Below the pieces are notes generated by a model. The model saw only the letters and a list, made by a program, of their open reading frames with translations, did no database searches and was not told the origin of the DNA. A program made the translations under genes and the position numbers. From contig JARCOQ010000017.1 of NCBI GenBank assembly GCA_029207755.1, positions 10,428,945-10,492,944 on the forward strand: DNA of 64,000 bases, given 5' to 3'. This DNA comes from Chamaea fasciata (taxonomy: Eukaryota > Chordata > Aves > Passeriformes > Sylviidae). This document shows positions 39,727-49,879 of this stretch, piece by piece; within the stretch, counting starts at the first letter, position 1; each line of letters begins with the position of its first letter.

Positions 39727-41870
39727 ATCCAGTTCAGGCTGGTTCCTGGCTCAGGGAAGCATTTTATTGGATTTGTTACTCTTTGATGCTGATTAAGCCC
39801 ATGGGGTAGAAAAAAGCAAAAGAGAGGGGGAGTTTGGGGGGCGGGGAGAGATGCAGTTTCCCTGTGGCTGCGATGTTTTTAATTTATTATTAACCATCTC
39901 TCATGTGTTATCTGACAGCTCTGTTGAATTCTGGATGCAAAGGAAAGCAGTGCCCGCATTTACAGTTTTCTGGGGTGTACGTCCCTGGTCTCCCCAAATC
40001 AAAGTCCAGGCTGCTCACAGAGTTATCTTTGTAGATGCTAATTTTAAACAAATAGATTAGTAGGAAATTAGTTTCCTAGGAGTTGGAAGGCTAAACCATT
40101 TCAAGGCCAGGATCACATAATGGAGAGCTCAGAGACAGCCCAGGAGTGCAGGGTGAGACACAGTGGAGCAGAACATGCAAAAGGAATTCAGCAAGGCAAC
40201 CCCAGAACAGCCCAGACTGTGCTTCCAGCTTCTTCCTCTGGTTTTAGGAACATGCCCCCCAAAAATGGCTGGATATCCCCAGTTTCTTGACTCTCTTCTC
40301 CTGTCACAGGCATTTCGGTCTCTGGACACAAGACGACTATGGGCACTGTTCTGATTAAGTTCTTAGCTAAGTAGTAACAGGTTTACCCCTTCAGATGGCC
40401 TTCCAAGAGGATGCTTCCTCCAGGCACACAAGTCCTGGTGCCCTGCTCCTACCTGGACACCCACAACAGCCACTCATTTCCCCAGCTCAGACACACAGAT
40501 GCCAGAAGTCAAAACCAGCTCAAGCTTTTACCTGAAAAGCAGACATTGGGAATTGGAAGCCTTGTTCTCTGTTATCTTACACAGTCACGTACAGAGCAAA
40601 GCTCCAAAGCTCTAAGCACACCAGCAGGGCACCAGTGTGCACATTAGGTGCATATTGCATGGTCACAAATGGCTGTGCCACCTGTGATGTTGGAGAAACC
40701 AACCTATAGCTTCAATTTTCAAAGCCACCAGTTGGTGACTGCAGCAGGTAGGGACCACTCCTGGTGTTTCCACGCAGCCAGTGAGAACAGGCAATTTCTC
40801 CTGACATCTCTTTGAAGAGGCTTGGAAAGAGGAGACCTGACCCTCATTCAATGGTTACTGGATAAGCACATGTTGTCCTTGAAGCTGACTGTATTTTATG
40901 CTGTGCTGGTAACCGGCACTCCAAGGCAGGGTTCCAGTAGAAACAGACTTTATAGTTTTGTGAAATATCATGGATGATATGAAATAATACTTAGTATGAG
41001 AGAAAGCCAGTGAGATGGGTTTTCCTACTGCAGCACACAGAGCTGTAGGCTGGGATGTGCGAACTACAAGGTCAACATCATTGAACATCTTGCTACACAC
41101 AAGCCCAAAACAGTAATTCAGATCAAAGACCAGCACGACTGGCATAAAGAGGTTCTGCTGCAACACAGCCCTCTCTCCATGCTTGGGTCAACCCGTGTTT
41201 CTTCTCCCATTAGGCTACCACCACGACATTTACGGATTCTTGGTTGATGAGGACCAGGGTTGGTTTTAGGGCAGGAGGCTCCTGACGTGCAGGATGCTCT
41301 GCTCCTGCTCTTAAACACTGCCATCTCCTGGGGCAGGGGAGGCAGCACAGCCCTTCCTCTTCATCAGCCAGTTGTTAATTACAAACTAGGGTTTGTGTCA
41401 CCTCTGTGGGCATCAGCAGCTCCAGCACTCAGTAGGGCCTCAAGCCAGACAGAGCCAGCCATGAACCAGACAGCATCTGGAAAGGACACTCACGTGTCTC
41501 TCAACAAGATCTACCTACCACCACGATCTTTGCTCAAAGGATATTTTTCAAGGCCATCTGAAACATGGTGCCCATACAATTTCATGCAGTTTTAACGAAG
41601 TATGTGTGTTTAGTGCACTGTGCAAATGGGTGCAAAAGGAGGCTCCTTTAAGTTCACACCTCAGGGAAAAAAAGAAAAATAATTTTCACTTGATCCCAGC
41701 CTCCTCCACAAGTATTACTCCCAAACCGTCTATATCTCTGTTGGTAAAACCCTTCACACCATGTTTTATCTTATTGCTAAAAATAAATCACTTGTAAATT
41801 GTTTTATAAATTATGTATAAGAAGAGACCTCATAGTCTAAGATGTGCTACCAGTGTATTCTACATGATTT

Positions 41871-41899
41871 AAAAAAAAAAAAAGAAAAGAAAAGAAAAG
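41871..41899 (+). repeat. A13 followed by (GAAAA)n
   Basis: Thirteen A residues followed by three to four GAAAA-type units. No retrocopy body is recognisable upstream. Confidence 0.93.
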
Positions 41900-44203
41900 T
41901 GAAAGGATCTCCAAGGGTGGGAGGGGGAAGGGAAGGGAGCACTCTTATAAATAATATATTCAGTGGTCAAAGAAAGTTATCACCTTTTATGAAGTGTTTG
42001 GGATTCATTATGCATAAAAAGTGCAGCACTGCTTCTAGTGTGTATGATATCAGGATGTGATTATTAAGCATTACAGCCACCAACTAAGTGATTATTGGTG
42101 TCATCATTTGTTTATCTAACCAAAACCTAGACTGCCACCTCTCATCAGTGGAAACAAACAGCTGATGTGTTTGACTAGTGCCAAAGGAACGCTGTCGATT
42201 ATTCCCAGAGAGAGATGATGTCCCCATCATTGTGGGTTTCATTTGGTATTCATTGTAATAGCGCTGATCCTAATGAATTCATTTGGTATTCATGTGGATG
42301 TCACATGTATTTCCAGAGATGTTCTGCTGTAATTTAGCATGGGTTAATGGACACCTCTGTTAAAGTGTTATTGAAAGTTTGACATTCAAATAACCCAGTT
42401 TAAAAATCAGACAAACCTAGATATTAAAGCTGAAGGGAGGGTGGGGGGAGGGGACTGAAGTAAGAGGCAAGACTGAAATGCCACGCTGAGACAGTAACCC
42501 TTGTCTGCCTGCTGGCAAGGGAACACTGTCCTCTCCCTTCCTCTCTCCTGCTCCTAGCTAACCAAAAGCTGGGCTTTGGCTCTTTTCAGAGGCTTTGTGA
42601 CAGAGCCCCTTTCCATGCCCGACCCAGATCTCCTGTCAGGGTGAGTCTGGGCAAACATCACACCAGGGGAGGAAATTTCCTTTGGGGACACGCAAAACCA
42701 CAGGCAGGGCTTGACAACACTCCTGCTTGCCTTGACAGACTGGGCACGGAGGCTTGGACCCAGCAACCCCAAATGCATCACTGGCGTCCAGGGGTGAGGT
42801 AGAAATTTGCAGAACTTCTCACATTTTGAAATACTGAAGCTGATTTTTCTGCACTGCAAATTCAGAGAACAGATGATAAGGATGGCTGAATTAACCCAGA
42901 AACCGGTAGCAAGTACAGTGTCTTGTGAACCAAACGTGCTCTGAAACAGTGCAATTCCCTGGGCACTTTCAAGGAGCTCAAACCACTTATCCCCACATTG
43001 CCAAAAATCTTGAAATGCCACAGAGAATCACATTATAAAGAGATAATATCCAGAGATTCTTAAAAAAAATTATAATTTTCTTTTTTTTCTAACAGTTTAT
43101 TCCACAGGATTTTGACAATGAAGAAGCCAACCCTTCCAGGTAGAGTCTCACAAGTGCTTTTAAGGACTCATCAGACACTGAATTTATAATATTCAGGATA
43201 TGCCAACAATGGGATATATGATGAGAAACTGTCAGTGTAAAGGTTTTGCTCACGTACACTTGGGATGGTCGGCATAGATAGTGATTTGACCAAAGGGAAA
43301 GTTTTATATTGGTGAGGAATGCAACCAGCCCAGACCTGATAAAATCTCAGTACCACACCACCACAATATAACCACACATGCAACCCATATACAGTAATTG
43401 TTTATATTAAACACAGAGCCAGTGTACCACATGCTTGGGGAACATAATCATCACTTAAACTGATATTTCCCCAACCATGAAATAAATTGTAAGCCACAGA
43501 ATAAATTGATTTTTTTTCCTGCATTGTAGTAACACCAGGGACTCCACCCCTGCTAATGCAGCCCCGTTGTTTCCATGACAAGTTGAACATTTGAAATACT
43601 AGAAACCTAAATACAATACCCATCCTGCAAAATATATGAGCCTGTGGTAAACCCAGAGGTCTGAAATGCCACTTGTTGCTCAGCCTTCTGGCTTTTGCTG
43701 AGTACTTCCATTATACAACACTCACAGCAAGGCAAACTTCATCCTATCATGGATTTTATATGTTCCTGCCTGCAGATTAAATTGCCAGCTATAACGCAGC
43801 ATGTGCTGTTTGTGGCTGTTTTCCTAAATGCTACTTTGGGAACAAAACACACAGATGCCTAATGTAAACTAACCTCCTCCCGTTTTCCTTGCAAAGGTTG
43901 AAATTCAACCCTGTGCAGAGGTTCTCCACAAGCCTGTTTATTAAATCCCACTGAAATACCCCAAGCTGGAGTTAATTAGGATTTAAGTGGAACATAACTT
44001 TATGAAGGTCCATTAAACATCTTTGACCTTTATTATCTCAGTGGTTTTATTTGCACATTTGTGCTTGGTTTTTGTGATAAAATACCGTGGTTTGTTTTTC
44101 ACTGTGTGCCATCAATAACTCTTTGAGAACATCAGGGCTGAAATCCTGACTCTAATAGGTCAGTGGTAAAATTCCCATTGACCACAGGAAAGGGGAGGTG
44201 TTT

Positions 44204-44220
44204 GCCTGACCAGGTCAGGC
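44204..44220. promoter_or_regulatory. Perfect 17-bp palindrome containing TGACC-A-GGTCA
   Basis: GCCTGACC and GGTCAGGC are exact reverse complements separated by one A. The core holds two divergent GGTCA half-sites, the element recognised by nuclear receptors. The usual arrangement is a spaced inverted or direct repeat rather than this tight everted form, so receptor binding is only a possibility. Confidence 0.3.
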
Positions 44221-45350
44221 ACCTGCACTCCCTACAGAAGCTCTCAGATATCGAGGGGATGGGGTCTGATTGGTTGAGAATTGCACAGACAACAAACTCC
44301 CCCACAGCTACATCCACAGAAAAGGAATTCTCTCTCCAAAAGAAAGGGAAAGCAAGGTTAATAGGTAGGTTCTGAGAAAAGAATGAAGCTTTTCTAAGCA
44401 AAGCTGAGGTTTGCATGAATTGGAGATAACTTACTTTGTGGCCAGCCCCAAACTGCCAAAGTTTCCCTGGGAAAAAAATAAGGACTGTCAGAAACTTCAT
44501 TAACTTCTACTCTTAATTGCAATGGATACATTGCACTTTAGGTAAGACCTTACTATTTGGGAACTTAATGCTAAATGCTTGGCCTTTACCCCAATTCTGC
44601 TATATCTTGCTTTGTGAGAAGGAACTGTACAGCTTGATGTAGCAATAAATAATTTTCATAAGTTTTATTGCAATGCTGTGTGCCACTAATGGACAATTTG
44701 ATACTATTCTCAAGCAAGGGCAGCAGGCTGAATCACAAAGCAGCTGTTAGTGTTTCATTAGAAGCAAAAGTCCCTTTCCCTACTTCATTTCAAACACCAG
44801 TCAGTTTTCTTTGATCATTTCTCATCTCTCACCAAACGATGGGGAGATCCAGCTCTTCCTGTCCCATAGTAATGGTCTCACAGTCTCCAGCCCTTACGAG
44901 AGGCTGTGTAATTGGGCATTGCTCTGTTGAGGTGTTTTAATGCAGTCATGGCTCCTGACCTCCAGCCAGCAGGAGGAAAGAAAAGCCCTTGCCCAGATTC
45001 ATCTGGAGTGGCTGCACACCGGCTGAACCTCTCTCATCTGCATTTTTCCTTGAGATTAATGAGCAACGGGGAAGGTCTCTAAACTTAAATGAGCTGGAAT
45101 AAAACTCTGAAATAAGCCTTTCCTATTAGAGATGGTGTTGGAAAGAGGTTTTCAGGGAAAGTCTTTCTCTGGGAGCAATCATCACAAGGGAAGCAGCAGT
45201 TCAGCTCTGGTTCAGGAGCACAGTTGAGATCCAGTGGGTGCAGGTTCCACATCCATCCCTGCTTCCTGCTTTTTCAGCTCGGCATATTTATTCCTGTACA
45301 TCTCTGCTGTGGATTCTCATAGATATTGACTGTACTGTAATACTTCAAAA

Positions 45351-45364
45351 TGCCAAATTTGGCA
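45351..45364. promoter_or_regulatory. Perfect 14-bp palindrome TGCCAAATTTGGCA
   Basis: The string equals its own reverse complement. It carries TGCCAA and TTGGCA half-sites like those bound by nuclear factor I. In it TGCCAA precedes TTGGCA, which is the opposite orientation to the canonical TTGGC-N5-GCCAA dimer site. Confidence 0.25.
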
Positions 45365-47782
45365 TCCTAACTTGTTACAGAGGCTGAGGTAGCTGCAAAG
45401 ACCTCAAGAAAGCAAACCCAACAAAAACATACAGCCTGTTTTCTATTGCCTTCAGATCATGAATACTCGAGGGTACAATCAAGTCAACCTTTTCAGTGTA
45501 AATCTGAAGTGAAAAAATTCTTCTGTAGTTATAGATTTCAATTTGTAAAATCTAATTTCTGATTTCTGATTCCAAAAGCACAGGATGCAGAAAACCCACA
45601 AACAAATAATTCAAAAATTCTGCATAAAAGATTTCTGATTTCCATCATGAAATCAGAAGCATCAAATGAATGAAAAGATGGCTCTGGGAAAAAGGAGACA
45701 GGAGGCTTATTACGAATATAATTGGTTTAGATACAGCTGATAAGAATTCTGCTGTTAGAGCTAAACATATCCAGTTTCAAAGTAAAGAAATTCACTCCTA
45801 CTGTTGTTTGGATGATGCAGCATGTTGTGGGTCTCTGTTGAACTCTAGGCTGTAAGTTTGCAGGAAAACTGGAATTCATGCTCAAAGTGCAATGGCAAAA
45901 CCACAAAACAAGAAAGTGCACGACCAACGTTCTCTCTAATGATTTATCACTCATGCAAGCACTGTGGCTGTGTTTTGGAGCTACATCCACACTCCTGTTA
46001 CAGGATTTACTTTTTAAAATACAAAGAGCCAAAATCAATTGAAGGAATACTGACAGATTTTCTAAATTACCCAGATGTAATGCACCATGTCATCATCCCC
46101 CACTACACTGCACCAAGGTACCTTGTGCAAGGCATCCTGAGGATGTTCAGAGGGAGGGAGAGATTTATTGATACCAACACAGCCCTAATCAGTGCCCCCT
46201 GTCTGTGCTATATTTAGCACAAATGCAAAACCAGCATAGATGGAGAGCAGATGCAAACTGAGATCAATGGAAACACAGTGACCTAGGACATGACAGGCTG
46301 CTCTGAGTTACAGTGAGCCACACTGGGCACCTTCATGTGCCACCATCCTGGGGGATTCAGTGTGCTCCCAGGCATATTGAGGGAATTGGTTAAAGGGCTA
46401 GTATAAAGGATGGCACAAGATCATAAAAGTCAGCTCAGCTGGGCAGCCTCTCATCACACCATCACCAGGCATCAAAGTATTTTTTGTAGCAAGAGGAGAG
46501 ATCTGCCATGGTCAAACTTCATTCTCTTCAGGCACTACACGAGCAGAGCAGCCCCTCCTTTCCCCCCTTATCTGAAAAGAAGAGCCTCAGCAGCACCCTC
46601 ATTTTTGCATCCTTTCTTCTTATCAGGGGCTTCACATCAGCTGGAGGCTTTTCTTATTGGGCAAAGTTTGAAACACATCAATAAACTACAATGACCAGCA
46701 ACACACCCCCCAACACCCTGTTCCAAGTCAAGAACATATTTTAAGTTCTTAAAAATCTATATGCCCAGCTTTATCATGAAATAACCAACCCAGTGACAGA
46801 ACTGGGGACATGAAACAGTAACTGAAAAAGGCACTTGGTTTGTATAAATTAGATTTACAAGATGTGCTGTCAGATGGGCTACCTGCACTTTCTGCTCTGG
46901 GGGCTTGCAGGGCTGTGCCCCACCCAGAACATCCCACCTGAGCTGCTCCTGCAGGAGGACAGGGCTCTAGGGGATGTGGTACAGCTGATTTAGGGGACCA
47001 GCTGCAGGTCTGCAAACTGAAGGGAGCTGATCTGTGCCTACTTAAAAACAGATTATTGAGCTGTAGTCTACAAACCATAATGAGACTTGGAACAAGTCAG
47101 CTGCCACGCTCCTCTGTGTAGCTTATTTAGCCATGAATACATGAGCTAGGCAATCTGAATTCATGTTCACATACTTTAAAAGTTTGGAACAGTTTGGCCC
47201 CCAGCTTGTTTGATGCATGTTTTTGGCAGCAGACTTCTTCCATCCCATTCATTTTACATTTAAACCATGCATGTTAACCTCATTTGATACCTTTGAAATA
47301 ATTATCTAAATAAGTACGCCTTGACTTTCTATGTCTCACATGGAAAAACATTCATTATTTTTGGTTCCCTTTGGGCCACATACAGAGGTCTTCAAATCAA
47401 CAGGAGCTTTTCATTTATGTCCAAGGGCTTTGGATCAAGCCTTTAATTATAATTGCATTGCCCCTTTAAGATGCAGGACCCTCTCATTTCCCCTGCAGGT
47501 TTCTGCTAGCAACTCCAGGATCCAACACAAGCTCTCTTAACACCTGATTAAATATTAATCCAGAGGTGGGGGACTCACTTTTTTATGATCCTTTCCCTAG
47601 TAGCTCCTATTAGTAAATCACAGTCCAGCACAAGAGGAAATGTGGCCATTCCATTATCCTCTGTTCATGAAGGGGCATTAATTCTTAATAAACTGGCCTG
47701 ATTATAATAATACTCGAAGGATGCAAAATAAGGAATAGACAGGTTTACATCTATGTCTAAGATTAAACACATGTATGGCACT

Positions 47783-47834
47783 GGGAGAGGAGGTGGGGAG
47801 GGAAGGGCGGGGAGGGAGGGAGGGAGGGAGGGAA
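47783..47834 (+). repeat. G-rich (GGGA)n tract
   Basis: A purine-only stretch apart from one T and one C. It ends in a run of perfect GGGA units (about 47810-47834) preceded by GGGG and GGG blocks. Many GGG runs with one- to two-base loops satisfy the usual G-quadruplex pattern on the plus strand. Confidence 0.95.
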
Positions 47835-49757
47835 GCTGTAGCTTGAATTCTCAGCACAAGAGACCACAGTGACAGTGGGCTGCTAAGTTTTTCTGTGCCT
47901 CATTTGCAATGTTTGCTTCTAAAAGAAAAGAAAAATGAAATTAAGCTTTTGGCTTTTTAATTTGGAGCAGGGCAGCCCTCCTCCCTAGAAGTGACTACTG
48001 TCAGATAGAGCATTTCAGACTTCAAGGGAGGCAGTTTTCAAAGATTTGAGATAAAGCCCTGTATTATCCTCTCCAATGCTGGGCAATGTACACAGCTCTG
48101 TTAAAATACAAGGACCAAGTTCAAAAAGAGAGATGAGACTACTTCAGTATTCTCACACCAGCATCCCAAGCCTTTTGCTGGTTTGCAGGCCACGATCCTG
48201 AGTAAGAACCGTGCTGCAGCCACACACTGGTTTGTCCTTGCTGTCAGCCTGGGCTGCTGTGAGAGCCTCTTTCAACTGCAATCTCCCCTGGTTGCAAGTA
48301 ATGCTGGAACATCTCTGAGACAAGCCACTGCAACAAGTGATGGCACAGGAATGAATCCTCTTCTGAGGTCTTGCAAAAGCCTATCTAAATACTGCTAAGC
48401 AACAGGGATTTGCATGAAGTGTGCCACATCCCACAAGTCCCTTCACATCCCTGCCAAACTCAATGAAAACTTGTAAGACTCCACAAATACCTTTGGAAAA
48501 TGCTGCTGGAATACAGGGGTCACATCAACACTTATCAGCTGGTCCCCATGGAGAGCTTAAAGCACCCCTGGAGGAGCAGCCCAGAGCGCACTGCCAGTCA
48601 GACTGTTAATGCAGGTCACCTGCCTCCAGCCGCCTGCTGCCTTCCTGCCCTTTCTTTTAGGGAAGGGAACAACCAGCCTGCTCTGGCAGCGTGACACTAT
48701 TCATGGCATTATGTAGCTGGTAAAAGAGGTGGCTTGGTGAAGAAAATGGCTTTATACCCATGCCTGTAAGACAGGCATGCCTGAAGGCACAGAAAGAAGA
48801 AATGTGAGTCCAAGCTTTCCCCCACCCAGTGCCAGATCCCGGCCAGTCCTCCTCTTGCGGTGGCCTTCCCTCCAAATTATTTCAATATGCAACAAGTTTA
48901 GACTTGAACGTGTTCTCATGCTTGGAAAATGATATATAGGCAGGGCCATCGATGAGAACAGCCCTCAGATGTTATCACAGAAGAGAGCCATTCCTCTGAC
49001 ATGAGTGGTAGTGATGGTCCTGGCTGATTAGAGCAGTTAAAACTTTACAGCACACCGTAGAGAGAGGCTGTTACAGCCTCCAAGGATGGACATGCAGCTT
49101 CTCACATGCAATTTCCACATTCAGCTGCTCCCAAGAGCATTATTATCTTTTTACTGTAGTGACCAAACCCCGCAATTCCTCAAATCCTTTCCAAATGTTA
49201 ATGAAATCAAATAAACCATCATACGCTTCAGGGAATTGTACAGAAATAGCAAGCATTTAAGAGGAACCAAACACTGGCAAACCTCTCTGGAATCAACTCT
49301 TTAAATATGGGAAAGGCAGGATCCACTTCTTATATGGGGAAAGCCCGAGGCTGTTTTAAATTTTGAAAGAAATTTTGATAGGTATGTAAGAGAGATCAAT
49401 TATAATGCAAAAGCATTTGAAGCCTTTGCTGCCTAGTCATTATCTAGTTGTACCAGACCTAAATTCAGAGTTTAAGCCAGAGGTTTTCAGTGTTTCCACT
49501 GAAGCTTAAGCAATGCTGTGGTTTAACCGGGCAGGCAGTGGAACACTCCACAGCTGCTCACTCCCTCACTCCCAGTGGGATGGAGGAGAAAATCCAAAAA
49601 AATAAGGTGGGGTGAGATAAAGACAGCTTAATAGGACAGGAAAGGAGGGAAAAATAATAATAGAATGACAAAAGACAATATTAAAGAAGTGGAGCACAGT
49701 GCAATTTCTCACCACTCCCTGATGCCCAGCCAGTCCCTGAGCAGGGGCCACCTCTCC

Positions 49758-49770
49758 CTGTTTATAGATT
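49758..49770 (-). promoter_or_regulatory. TATA-like box of the LTR promoter
   Basis: The minus strand reads AATCTATAAACAG. If it is the LTR core promoter, transcription would start about 25-30 bp further on, near 49730-49735. It sits downstream of the repeated U3-type elements at 49805-49879. Confidence 0.5.
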
Positions 49771-49832
49771 AACCATGAGGTTCTATGGTGTGGGGCAGCC
49801 CTTTGGTCAGCTGGGGTCAGCTGTCCCAACAG

Positions 49833-49879
49833 TGTCTCCTCCCAGTTTATTGTGTCCCCTCCCAGTTTGTCATGTCCCC
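49833..49879 (-). repeat. 20-bp tandem repeats in the LTR U3
   Basis: Units starting at 49833, 49853 and 49873 share 'tgtcycctcccagttt' (the third is partial). They lie roughly 65-110 bp upstream of the TATA-like box on the minus strand, the usual place for retroviral U3 enhancer repeats. Confidence 0.85.

Larger units (their letters stand above)
35521..49513. other. Long unique non-coding stretch
   Basis: No recognisable gene over about 14 kb. Contains T-runs near 35874-35910, a G10 run (39590-39599), a GT repeat (39707-39726), an A13/GAAAA tract (41871-41899), a GGGA tract (47783-47834), inverted repeats at 40061-40078, 44204-44220, 45351-45364 and 45633-45658, and AT-rich homeodomain-motif blocks near 37.9 and 42.2 kb. 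The longest frames (155 codons at 42554-43021, minus; 131 at 36810-37205, minus) match no family. Confidence 0.65.

Noticed and set aside
42554..43021. 155-codon minus-strand open frame
   Set aside because: No recognisable domain, no low-frequency-stop bias beyond composition, and no splice sites that fit a conserved exon.
46190..46205. CTCF-like GTGCCCCCTGTCTG
   Set aside because: About 11 of 14 core positions fit, with the variable 3' part wrong and no supporting context.
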